Below are positions 24,187 to 33,895 of a stretch of 64,000 nt of DNA, one piece after another. This DNA comes from Platerodrilus igneus (lineage: Eukaryota; Arthropoda; Insecta; Coleoptera; Lycidae). The DNA is taken from positions 14,478,001 through 14,542,000 of the forward strand of contig JARFIW010001469.1 of assembly GCA_036346225.1 (NCBI GenBank). The letters are read 5' to 3'. Every line of letters starts with the position of its first letter. Within the stretch, counting starts at the first letter, position 1. A model generated the notes under the pieces. The model was not told the origin of the DNA and did not search any database. It worked only from the letters and a program-made list of their open reading frames with translations. The translations under genes were made by a program, and so were the position numbers.

Positions 24187-24189
<3 letters not shown>
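22078..24189 (-). repeat. 5' LTR of element A
   Basis: Partner of 4303-6405. Inner edge TGCTGTGAAACC; a second primer-site-like copy at 22120-22140 and a second LTR-end copy just after it. The outer edge runs into (TA)n. A conserved GGTATATATAG at about 23221-23231 is a candidate TATA box, though its orientation is ambiguous. Confidence 0.9.

Positions 24190-24226
<37 letters not shown>
24190..24226. repeat. (TA)n microsatellite, right flank of element A
   Basis: About 37 bp of alternating TA, matching the tract at 4265-4302 on the other side of the element. Confidence 0.9.
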
Positions 24227-24231
<5 letters not shown>

Positions 24232-24339
24232 TTATATTTACAAATAAATTATTTTAAAAGTTTTCATGTTAGTTTTAAATAAACAATTTTTTTATTAAAT
24301 TCTTTGAAAAAAAATTATTTATGACATTTTTAAATAGAG

Positions 24340-24810
24340 CTTTATTAGGGGATGATTTTAAGGGATGAAAAGTAACATCCCCAGCTTACGATGTAACATA
24401 TACAATTTCTAATAATGTAAAATGTTCTTTATATAAAACATTTTTAATATGAAAAAAGAAATTTTTAATGAATGTTTTGAATAAACTTTCATTAGGGGAT
24501 GATTTTAAGGGATGAAAGAATATTACTTCATACAAGTAGCTAATAAATAGTAAAGCTATATTAAATAAGTAATTGCAATAAGTAATTTATGAGTAATTTT
24601 TTCATTAAAACTCAGCAAAATGATGCCAAAGGGTTGGCTTTAAGGGTTGAACATGCACCATTCTTTTAATTTATATTCTAGGGCGTGTAACTGTCTTTAT
24701 TTGTGATGTTTAGATATAATTAAAGTCAAATATTTGCTTATTATTACATTATTATTACAATTTTACCGTTTTTCATACAAACGGGTGGTTTTAACCCCTA
24801 AAAAATAAAA
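24340..24810. repeat. decayed ~147-bp tandem or interspersed repeat
   Basis: The motif TTAGGGGATGATTTTAAGGG occurs at 24346 and 24493 (147 bp apart). Weaker versions follow near 24630 (GGGTTGGCTTTAAGGGTTGA) and 24782 (CGGGTGGTTTTAACCCC). Flanks are AT-rich. The class is not recognised. From 24811 to 25720 nothing further is identifiable. Confidence 0.45.
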
Positions 24811-25729
24811 AGCTCATATTGGCATAGGGTCACTTTTGAATTAGGGGGCAAGACGAGCTCTCTCCTACAATTTCATTAAGATTCATGAGGGTTCAACGAA
24901 TCGAGAGGTCGAACCCCATTTTTGCCTTCGGTGACTGGACTAATATGCGTAAAGCATGCAGTACACATGAGCTATCTTTTCCAGACTACGGAACGTTTAT
25001 AGGTATGATGGACGTTATGAATTTCAGCAAAAATACTGTGCTAATTCTAAACGTATGCTACGACACTAAATAGTTTTATTAATCTACACAATTTTATCCA
25101 ATACAATAATGTAGCGAATAAACATACAGGGTTTCCTAAAACTCTCCTATTAAACGGAAGACACGCATACTAAACATGATTATATGTCGACACAAATTAC
25201 TGTAACAAAAACTCTATTAATTTGCAAAACAACAGTAATTTATTTTCAAACTGATTATCCAAGCCTTTTCAGCAACTCGTAGCGACAGTATAAGTAATAC
25301 CTTCTAAAACTATGATGTTATCTTTTGATTACTTAATATCGCAGCACTATGATTAACTATCCAAGAACTAATTATTAATTTATATAATCATTACAATAAT
25401 TTTTATCCATAGCAATTTATATAAACAGGAATTTATATCACATACGTACAACTATCAAAGAATTAAATAACAACTGTAATCGACGCTATCATCAGAACAC
25501 ATATCAAAGCTTCAGTTAGAACTGACTTCTAAAATTCATGACGGCAATTTATATACATTTCAATCGTTCGAGAACTTACCAAAAATTATGCAGATGACAT
25601 TCTCGAGATCTTCTGTTGTAATCTAAATAACTCTGAAATGCAAAACTCTTGTACCTGTCAGCAAAGTCTATATGCAAAATGTGATGTAGAAGAACGCGTC
25701 AATCATCTTGTGTGTAGAAACGCTTCATT

Positions 25730-25925
25730 TTTGTTCATCATCATCATTTTGTTTTCGACCTTACTTAAAGTCGGTATGCGCAACTTCAACTTCTTTTCTA
25801 TTGTGTGCTAATCTAAAAAGTTCTACATGCCCCTCACAACCTACATTTCTAATAATTTGACTGACATAGCTTGGTCTAGGTCTTCCTATACTCTTCTATC
25901 GTTTTCTTATCTACCTGGCTCTACA
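25730..25925 (-). pseudogene. 3' end fragment of a non-LTR retrotransposon ORF
   Basis: On the minus strand short stretches read like the extreme C-terminus of endonuclease-RT elements (GRPRPSYVSQIIRNVGCEGH then LFRLAHNRK). The nucleotide sequence is clearly related to 26160-26290, the tail of the next copy, so two 3' ends of one family lie about 430 bp apart. Confidence 0.55.
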
Positions 25926-26159
25926 TAGATATTAACAACCTGATGGTTGTTAAAGAACTCCAACACGTTTACATGATTCCAATTTATAAGGAAATAAAAT
26001 ATTAGCTGGTTATACCCTCCAAAAAGGAAAAGTATTAAATTATATGTTATGGTAAGGCTTAAGCAGCGAATCAATGCCAACATGCCAGACCGCTAACTAA
26101 TTGTGAGTTAGGTCATGGTGACAATTAGTTAACTGATTTTTATTTATTTTTCTTTGTTT

Positions 26160-27130
26160 TGTTGTTGAAGTTACTTAAGATCGGTTTGACGCAGCTCTAA
26201 ATTCTTTTCTATTTTGAGCTAGTGTGAAAAGGTCTACATACCCTTCACAACCTAAATCTCTAATAGCGACTAATATAGCTTTGTCTAGGTCATCCTCCTC
26301 TATTTTTATTTAGTAATCTATAATCTAAGACCTTACTAAATAGTCCCTCATGTCTTAACTGGTGCCCTATCATTCTATCTCTCTTGACCTTTAATTGTTT
26401 CCACATACAGGGTTCCTCACCAATCCTTCTATAAACTTCCTCATTTGTTACTCTATCTGTCCAGCTAATCTTTAACATTCTACTATAACACCAAGTTTCA
26501 AAAGTTTCTATCTTTTTCTTATCTACCTCTTTAATTGTCCAAGTCTCACTACCGTATAGTAGAGCGCTCCATACATATGACTTTAAGAAACTTTTTCTAT
26601 TATCTAAACTAATACTATTAGCTATTAGTAATTCTTTCTTTAATAGAAACATTTTATTAGCTTAAGCTATTCTAGCTACTATATCTCTTCTGCTACGTCC
26701 GTCTTTTGTACTTATACTACATAAATAGCAAGATTCATCTACCTCCTCTAACTCGGTAATACCTATTTTTAATTTTGGTTTAGAACAAGGCTGTAACTCA
26801 CTTATCATTATCTTTGTCTTTCTTAAGTTAATTATCATACTATAGTTACTCTGTAGTATCTCATCTAAAATATTTAAAAACTCTCCTAACTTTTTTCTAG
26901 ACTCTGCTATAATGGCTATATTATCTGCAAAACGTATCATGTCTATTTTCTGTCCCTGCACACTAATACATATCTCTTTTCTCTCTCCAGCTAAGTTTAA
27001 AACTTCCTCAATATAAACATTAAAAATTAAGAGAAATAGTACGCAGCCCTGTCTAACACCATGTAACGTGCATTTTCGTAGTTTAACCTTTTTACAATAC
27101 TCAATTCGTAAATACATTTCTGCAACTACT
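26160..27130 (-). pseudogene. non-LTR retrotransposon reverse transcriptase fragment (copy C1)
   Basis: Two frames. 26662-27117 has the RT palm: HGVRQGCVLFLLIFNVYIEE, then IRFADNIAIIAES, where the usual FADD catalytic pair is FADN, so the enzyme is dead. 26290-26652 has the C-terminal segment ALLYGSETWTIKEVDKKKIE, FETWCYSRMLKISWTDRVT, RRIGEEPCMWK and RDRMIGHQLRHEG, typical of endonuclease-RT elements abundant in arthropods. The upstream endonuclease is missing; the copy is 5'-truncated near 27130. Confidence 0.82.
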
Positions 27131-27600
27131 ATCTCTATGTTTTATATATTTATTAACACGTTTGCGAATAATCCCTTTATATTATATTACGCGATTATCG
27201 ACTTTTACTCTCTACAATTCGATAGTGTGGTTAGGTGATCGAGATTGAAACACATCCTTAGGTGAATGCGTCGTATTATAATGAGTGGATATTATTGATT
27301 TTCTAGTTATCGATAAGAGGTTGTAATAGAACGAGTTGAATAAACAGATGGGCAGTCGTAGTTCGTTCTTTGTTCCTATATATTAATTACGGTAAAAATA
27401 CTGTTTTCCTTGTTGCTTTGAAAATAGTGAGAATTAATGCGGGATAAATTTTCGAATGGTTCATGAACAAGCACGACACGATTTTAGTTGTATATTAACT
27501 GTAGAGAGTGTAGTTCTGATTACATTTGAAGGAAGTATGCTTTATAGGTAACGTGTTTGATTGACCACAAGTGCGGTTGTAAGATCATTGACGGACGGTT

Positions 27601-27870
27601 TTAGTGATGCGCGTTGCTCTACTAATTTTTTTTTTGTTGCTTTTCTGTTGGAAATAAAAGTAGTAGGACTTGTCGTGCGTTTTACGGAACATTGACTTAG
27701 TGATGCGCGTTGCTTTAATAATTGGTTGTTTTTGTTGCTTTTCTGTTGGAAATAAAAGTGGTAGAACTTGTTGTACTCGACCGGCACGTGCGTTTCACGG
27801 AACATTGACTTAGTGATACGCGTTGCTTTATTGATTGTGTTTTTTTAGTTGATTTGTCTTTTTATATTTG
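27601..27870. repeat. three-copy ~100-bp tandem repeat in block E
   Basis: The unit begins TTAGTGATGCGCGTTGCT at 27601 and 27697 and TTAGTGATACGCGTTGCT at 27810 (spacings 96 and 113). Each of the first two contains TTGCTTTTCTGTTGGAAATA and ends near CGGAACATTGAC. A purely local expansion. Confidence 0.8.
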
Positions 27871-27978
27871 AACTGTGTGTGCGATCTAGTCTTCGTGGTC
27901 CTTTTTATCAGAGTAGTGCATACTTTGGATTATCCAAATACAGTTTTAAGCTTGAGTGTTTCTAAACAAAAAAAAACA

Positions 27979-28167
27979 ACGATGATTCAGTTGTAGCAGG
28001 TTTAGTAGGAAAAAAGGTTGCTTCTTATAAACATGTATTTCATTCACATGTAAAGACAGTTGATACGGTAGTTTCTGAATTTTCTAACCCCAAAGAATCT
28101 AAAATAGATCATTGTTTGCGCAAATTTCGTTATTCAAAAGCAATAGATTTTTCCTTGTTACCATAGG
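27979..28167 (+). other. unrecognised open stretch in block E
   Basis: 63 codons without an ATG, reading VVAGLVGKKVASYKHVFHSH, later FSNPKESKIDHCLRKFRY, then a stop. The composition looks protein-like, but I recognise no family. It may be the decayed N-terminus of a retroelement ORF or chance. Confidence 0.25.
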
Positions 28168-29069
28168 TAGCAAATAGAACACCTCACGTTACTGTTAGTT
28201 TAATGCATTACATCGTGCCTTGAAGGCCCGTGATTCTAAATTTTTATTACCCTTTTTTTGCGATCTGTGTTACAAAATATTTCGAAATTATTGTCTCAGG
28301 AAATAGAATCGAACAAGAAATTTATCAATGCTACATAGTTGCATCAGCATGATAATGTCTGCTGCTAACACTAGTGAAATGCGTAGGTGTGATTAGTGTA
28401 AAGTGTAAGAAATTCCATCAACACCCCCACAGTCAAGGGTGAAGGGCTTCGTTAGTGCAGGACATCGTGAATCCCACACTTCAATTGCAAGGAAGCGTTA
28501 CTGAAGGACTTTTTGTAAGTTGAACTATTTCTTACTTGTTATTACTTTAAATGTCTGTCCGTTGTTTTGCCATATCTTCGTCGTTCTGATACCTTTTACA
28601 ATAGACTTGCCTGCTATGAAGAAAAAAAAAAGAAAGAAAAAAAAACAATCAATACTACTACTCATATCAATTGTGACTTACCTATTTATCTTTTGTTAAC
28701 ATTTTGTCTGCTTTATGTTTAATTGGTGTGTGAAGAAACGTTTCTGCTACTCCCCAATATTACCTCACTTTGTGATAAAAATCTTTGTAATGCTTTTATC
28801 GCGATTATATTATATAGTTTATCTAAACAGTTTTATTTACATTCTACAAAGTACTGAATAACTTAGACGTTTCATTGCTGCTATGCTTATTCTTTTTTTT
28901 CAGGTTTGCTTAACTAATTTTCTTGCAGGTATTGTCACTAACTCCTTACCGCCGCATACATTATATGTCAGTCTGCTTTCTACAACCCCCCCCCCTACTC
29001 TCCGATTGAGCCCGGTCATTTCTTTGATTTTCTTTGGGTTACGCACGGCTACGAGCCAACGTAGCATAA

Positions 29070-29153
29070 ATTTGGCGCCCAACGTGGCTGCCACGAAAAA
29101 AAAACGTAACAGAAATTTGGCGCCCAACGTGGCTGCCACGAAAAAAAACGTAA
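29070..29153 (+). repeat. two tandem primer-binding-site copies
   Basis: TGGCGCCCAACGTGGCTGCC at 29073 and again at 29118. Both are followed by ACG, an A-run and CGTAAC. The period is 45 bp. The first 15 bases match the tRNA-Lys primer complement exactly. Confidence 0.75.
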
Positions 29154-29475
29154 CAACCATTTCTAACCTTAACTTCCTTTTCTATTTCATCAAATCTAAT
29201 TACTACGCTTTGGTTTTTATATAGACTGTAAATAATTTTTCTATCCCTATGAGAGATTCCTATTTTTTGCAAAACCCTGAACATAACAATCCAATTAACC
29301 CTATCAAATGCTTTTTCTAAATCTACAAACGCAAAATGAGTCTTTTTATTTTTATTTTTTTTTATAAGCTTTTTTCGATAATTACCCTAATCAGTAGTAT
29401 CAATTCTCTAGTCCCTCTGTCTTTACGAAAACCATATTGGTCTTTGCCTAAATGATTCCCGCGGACCCTACCCAA
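29154..29475 (-). pseudogene. non-LTR reverse transcriptase fragment (copy C2)
   Basis: The minus strand reads the RT start with QYGFRKDRGTRELI, then FAFVDLEKAFDRVNWIVMF and VLQKIGISHRDRKIIYSLYK. These are motifs upstream of the part preserved in C1. It overlaps C1 by roughly 25 residues with different sequence, so it is a separate copy. It is interrupted by an A/T run near 29345 and stops at block E. Confidence 0.78.
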
Positions 29476-29904
29476 CATACAGAGAACGCATGAATTTAGT
29501 TGACAACAACATATGCACCTGCTAAAAATAGGGGCACCAGAACATCTAGTATTCGTGTGTAATGATTTACAGCCGTATCTTCACACACATAGACAAACAT
29601 TATTAAACAAGACCTTACACGCGATAATTTGGAACGAAATCGTTTTTCCACACAAAAAAACCACTGCAATCATCCACCAACGTCATCTTGACGGATAAAG
29701 GACACAAACAAAACTATTCGGACAGACACCTAAAACTACCACCTCTCCTTGGACCGGGGCTCTGCCCCAAAGACTGGAGTCCGATCTACTGGAATTCCAA
29801 GAGCTCCGTCCCATTTCGAGTGAGGAGGTTTGTACTGTTAGGAGTCGCCTTTATAGAAATAATCCTCCCCCTCATAGAAACAAGTACTGGATAAAAATAT
29901 TTAC
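29476..29904. other. unassigned stretch
   Basis: Open plus-strand stretches occur (29513-29698, 29688-29894) but none resembles a known protein. It could be degraded gag upstream of the zinc knuckles at 29905. Confidence 0.3.
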
Positions 29905-30186
29905 GTGCCGTCGGTTGTAAATTCGTCTGATCTAGATAAATTAGATAAGCTAATTTGTTGTAGTTGTTCGCGTGCTGGACATCGATTAAGATATTGTAGA
30001 GCATCAGTGAAAATTGTTTGTTATCGATGTGGTTGTCAAGGTTTAAGTCAGTGTCGTGACAATCTTGTTCAGAAGCAGCAAATTCCAGGTACGTGGCATT
30101 CTTCTCCACTTGTTAAAGCTACTATTAGGATGTGGGAAAATAAAATTCCTTTAGCAAAACCAAATGGTCGAAATGGCTTAATGTAG
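29905..30186 (+). pseudogene. Gag zinc-knuckle fragment of a B-like gypsy element (H)
   Basis: The ORF carries CCSCSRAGHRLRYC, a perfect C-x2-C-x4-H-x4-C knuckle, then CYRCGCQGLSQC, matching the paired modules of element B at 13943-14164. It is on the opposite strand to B. The protease is missing downstream: the sequence passes within about 60 bp to the linker before reverse transcriptase. Confidence 0.8.
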
Positions 30187-30538
30187 TAAAAAACATATCT
30201 TCACTCGCTTGACTGTTTGTGATATTCATGACATTTAAGACATTTAGCGTGCGCAAGACCAGGTAGTAATAGAGTCATTTAATGAAATTAATGGCGTCGA
30301 TCGGTTAGGATGCACTGGCTTAATTAAGATGGATACAGATATAAGTAACGCAAAGCCGTTTTGTAAGAAGCTCTATCTAATGTGACCCTATATGTATAAA
30401 GTAAAGTACTTAATGATGTTAAATAAATAAAATTAAATAAAAACCCTTAACCACAAAAAATATTTAAATTACTAAATACGTATTTCGACCACTATGTGGT
30501 CATCATCGGTAGAAAAAAAAATATAAATAAATTAGCTG

Positions 30539-30877
30539 TTGTTCTGGAACACTTATGAAATTAGTTGTGCAGGGCCAGGGTGTTTTCAAAAATATATTGG
30601 TCAGACCAAGAGGAATATAACAACAAGATTTAAAGAACACATTGCTCACTTCAAATATGGTAAATATGAAAGGTTTCAGGTCGCCAAACATATATTTGAA
30701 ACCAGCCACCCAGTTAAACTAGAAAATGTTAAATTGTTAAAAGCCGTACCAACGTTTTCCTCCTTAAATGCCTATGAATCAATTAAAATTGTTAAACATA
30801 AAGGACCCCTCTTAAACACCGATAAAGGGCCAATAGAGTCATCTGCTTTGCTTTCCCTATTGGTCAACAACCAATGA
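30539..30877 (+). pseudogene. GIY-YIG endonuclease fragment of P1
   Basis: Reads YEISCAGPGCFQKYIGQTKR then TTRFKEHIAHFKYGKYE and VAKHIFETSHPVKL, ending LLSLLVNNQ. The core GIY-YIG features (YxI, YIGQT, R, EH) are present. In full PLEs this nuclease follows the reverse transcriptase and nicks the target. The reverse transcriptase is absent. The same segment recurs in P2, P3 and P4 at over 95% similarity by eye. Confidence 0.88.
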
Positions 30878-31130
30878 GAAAGCAACATTAAATTGGTTCC
30901 GCTTCAGTAGATTTAGAATTAGTATAAATTAAGTAGATTTAAGTTAAAATGTCACAATTCACTTGTTTGTTGTTGAGAACACCAGCCTGCGGGTCAGGAG
31001 AATATCCTCGATAGTGTTTAAAGCAACAATATAGTAAATTATAGGTTGGGAAGGTTCACTTCAGCCTAAGTAGTGAGGAGAATATCCTCTGAAGTGTTCC
31101 AGAACAACAGTTAATTTTTTCTACTGATGA

Positions 31131-31171
31131 TGACCACATAGTGGTCGAAATACGTATCTAGTAATTTAAAT
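31131..31171 (+). ncRNA. hammerhead-ribozyme-like motif, 3' end of P1
   Basis: CTA-CTGATGA-T, stem II GACCAC/GTGGTC with loop ATA, GAAA, stem III ATAC/GTAT with no loop, C at the cleavage position, then TAG pairing with the first CTA. An extra unpaired T after CTGATGA and the loopless stem III suggest weak activity alone. PLE terminal repeats are known to carry hammerheads. Confidence 0.6.
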
Positions 31172-31930
31172 ATTATTTGTGGTTAAGGGTTTTTATTTAA
31201 TTTTATTTAAATCGTGCCACAGTGTTCCTATAGATTATTATTACTTAATGATGAATTATACGATATGCTAAAGTTTAAGGTAATCGGCCCGAATGAAAGT
31301 CCGTGGTCTTCGCCCGCTTTGGCCGTGAAGAAGTCCAACGAAGAATATCGTTTTTGCTATGATGGTGGGTCTTGAACGTTTTAACCGTTTACGGTTTGTA
31401 TCCACTTCCAAGAATAGACTGAATACTTAATATGTTGAGAGAAACAAATTATGTCTCCAGTTTAGATTTGAGGAAATCATTTTGGCAAGTAACCTTTAGC
31501 GAATCGTCAAAAGATAAAACCACATTTAGTGTAGTTTCGAGAGATCAGTTTAGGTTCGTGACTATGCCCTTTCGATGTGTTCTGTTAGGAGCATCTGGGA
31601 TTACTGTCGGATGTTAAAGAGTATCTCAAGCAGGCCAATTTAACAGTACATTCAGAGAAATGTGAGTTTTTCAAAAAATCACCTACATTTCTGAATTCCA
31701 TTGTAGACTCGAATTCTTTACGTACAGATCCTAATAACGTGTCGGCTATGTTAACCTTCCCCGTCCAAATAATACAACAGAGGTTAAGAGGTTTATAGAT
31801 ATGTGCAGTTGGTTTCGTCGTTTAATTACGAATTTTGCGTCATTGGTTTCGCCTATTAATAATCTCATAAAGAAGAAGAAATTGGACAAACTGTGGGTGC
31901 TTAGTTCACGATTTTGTGTTTTGTGGGATC

Positions 31931-32974
31931 ACCTTTTGTTTGGTTAATGCATAGAGACAACAAATGTATATAATTTATTTACAATGGCAGCAAAAAATAT
32001 ATACAATAACAGGAAATTGAAAATAGCAGTTACATAAGATTCTACATGCGTATGCAATATAAAAATGTCCTTGAATTTATACATGTGAATAGAGCTTTTA
32101 TGTGAACAAATTTTGTTAACGTTAGAAATGCAAATGCGTAAAAGAAAGACATTGTGTTCGACGTCACCTTGTTTATGAAAAGATTTTAAAAATGTCTCGC
32201 ATGCAATAATAAAAAATCCCTAATATTTCCTGGTTTCCGTTATGTAATGGAATTGTTTTTAGATAAAGTTTCATGTCGTCAGAGTTCAATGATTTTATAA
32301 TAAATCAAGAGTTACTTTTCAGTCTAGTTTGTATTAAAGTTATTTAAAAAATCAATTATCTTTACGTATATTGTGTGTCATTATAATAACCTTGATTATA
32401 ATTTCATCGGTTTTAGACTTCTGCTGAATAATTATTTCATTAAATTGTTGCAACAATAAAGTACATAAAATGCGTTTATAATTATATATCTTCGTTAATT
32501 TGTTGCAGCAAAAGTGTTTAATTATAAGCCTTTATAATATTATCAAGTTTAAGATTTTCTGAATAAATTCTCTCAGTAATAATTCTGTAATAAAATAGTA
32601 CAAATAATTGTGTTATAATTATACACTAAAGCTCAGACGTTTGCTGAATAAATAGCTTCATTAATAAATCGTAATAAATTATAATAATTGTGCATAGATG
32701 CCTACATAAAATTTCTTTGTTTTCCTACTAGCTAATATCAATATGCAATTGACAATGGTTAGGAAAATGAATTCATGGTACTCACAAAAATTTGTTTGCC
32801 AGTTCCATTAGCCTTCCTCCTTTTATTGGACTTGGTCGATTTTGGTACTTCGTCCAATTGGTTTTCCTTCAGATAAAGAATTGGAATTCACGACCACCAG
32901 TTCCTGGATTCGCTAGTGCCCTTCTGAAATCCTACAGTCGGCTCTCCCTGATAAGTTTTGGGCCGTTGGGGGCT
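31931..32974. other. AT-rich stretch without recognised gene
   Basis: Contains several short direct similarities (GCTGAATAA...TTCATTAA-type runs around 32420-32670) suggesting old local duplication. The stretch 32790-32974 may be the internal edge of the LTR element ending at 32975, but no frame is convincing. Confidence 0.4.
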
Positions 32975-33557
32975 TCTTTTTAAAAGATTTTATTTTCAAA
33001 CAAAACACTCCTATCAAGTGCATTTTAATTAATTAATTACAAAATCACTTTATTTCTTCTAAGACACTTGAACGTTGATATACATTAAACATTAAGTACT
33101 TGAAATTGAAAAATACTATAAGTTAATACTTTTACAAATCAATAATCAATAATTTGTAATTACAAATGAATAGCCTTGAACCACTACCAATGCTAAAGTT
33201 ATGAGGTTCTCAGACTGACTGGCCATCTTGGGTTCTTGGGAGTATTTATGCTATCCCGGCTCTTATATCTCTTGTGGGAAATGCAGATCTCATGTCTGCT
33301 ATTTCTTGATACAATACAAAGTATTATATTTTAATTATCTTAATTCTAATAATTGCTGTTTCATAACCTACTGTGACCTGTACCTGCAGTGTCATATTAC
33401 GTCTGAAATACAAAGTAACTGTTTTCGTTCTCATGTCTGGTTTATGAACTTCCGTTAACTTTTTATACTGTATCCTTTAATTATACAATGTAACAATTAA
33501 GACTTCATAATTTCATTTGAATATACATATATATTAATTTGGGGTATATGTAACTCA
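32975..33557 (-). repeat. decayed LTR-like repeat D1
   Basis: Related to 40495-41061. Shared anchors are GTGGGAAATGCAGATCTCAT / GTGGGAACTTGCAGACCTAA, CTGCAGTGTCAT / CTGCAGTGTGAC and a terminal GGGGTATATGTAACTCA / GGGGGATTACATAACTCG. On the minus strand it begins TGAGTTACATA. The inner edge (CGTTGGGGGC, 32966-32975) is primer-site-like. Confidence 0.45.
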
Positions 33558-33895
33558 CCATGTATTAAAATAGAACGCTATGAAATGTAAACTACGAAAG
33601 CTTATAAATTTTACAAGGTGATTTCTTGATAAAAGCTACTCCATTTAACTGGAATTAATAAACTCATTTCTACTACCTAATGTTGGTTTACGTTACATCA
33701 CCAGCGTTGCGAAGCATTATAGATCATTTCATTCTTTTTCGTAGCAAGGAGGAAAATTAATACCTCGTTCATGATTGAAGAATATATAGTACCATATTTT
33801 TGAGTAATACTTCTTTTTAATTTATCAATATTACATAAATTGCATAAAACAAAGATAAAAAAGTTTATTACTTTCAAATAATATTTACTAATAAT

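Larger units (their letters stand above)
4303..24189 (-). mobile_element. Ty3/gypsy LTR retrotransposon A, complete but split by element B
   Basis: Minus-strand element with LTRs at 22078-24189 (5') and 4303-6405 (3'), primer site at 22050-22073, broken gag, protease, reverse transcriptase, RNase H, integrase and a polypurine tract at 6406-6415. The internal part is about 5.3 kb once the 10.4-kb insert B is discounted. No env-like ORF follows the integrase; a 95-bp tandem repeat occupies that place. Both ends abut (TA)n. The LTRs differ by only a few bases and homopolymer steps over 2.1 kb, so the insertion is young, and B is younger still. Confidence 0.92.
27180..29153 (+). mobile_element. 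LTR-like block E between two RT fragments
   Basis: About 2 kb without a recognised gene family. It ends on the right with two primer-binding-site copies (29073 and 29118) and AACGTAACA at the edge, as expected for the 3' end of a plus-strand LTR. It also holds a three-copy tandem repeat (27601-27870) and a short orphan ORF. No second LTR or pol is present, so a solo LTR is the best reading. The left border was not located. Confidence 0.4.
30419..31241 (+). mobile_element. Penelope-like element copy P1, 5'-truncated
   Basis: 823 bp flanked by the 12-bp duplication TACTTAATGATG (30407-30418 and 31242-31253). The left end is a short inverted copy of the 3' end, including the hammerhead-like motif, followed by the GIY-YIG end of the ORF, a 3' region and the terminal repeat ending CCTATAGATTATTA. 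Truncation with an inverted 3' piece on the 5' side is a known PLE habit. Confidence 0.9.
30240..31930 (+). pseudogene. decayed pol (reverse transcriptase) of element H, split by a PLE
   Basis: 30245-30418 reads the pre-RT linker (IESFNEINGVDRLG, MDTDISNAKPFCKK), close to that of element B. After the PLE at 30419-31241 the frame resumes with ESPWSSPALAVKK, YRFCYDGG, then NYVSSLDLRKSFWQV and FRFVTMPFRCV. Farther right, a thumb-like run (FFKKSPTFLNSIV, then MCSWFRRLITNFASL) is readable. There are stops, shifts and a missing stretch around YxDD. Clearly dead. Confidence 0.8.

Noticed and set aside
28883..29284. ORFs running through the primer-site repeats on both strands
   Set aside because: The repeated FRGSHVGRQI is just a translation of the 45-bp repeat; only the 29154-29284 part is real RT sequence.
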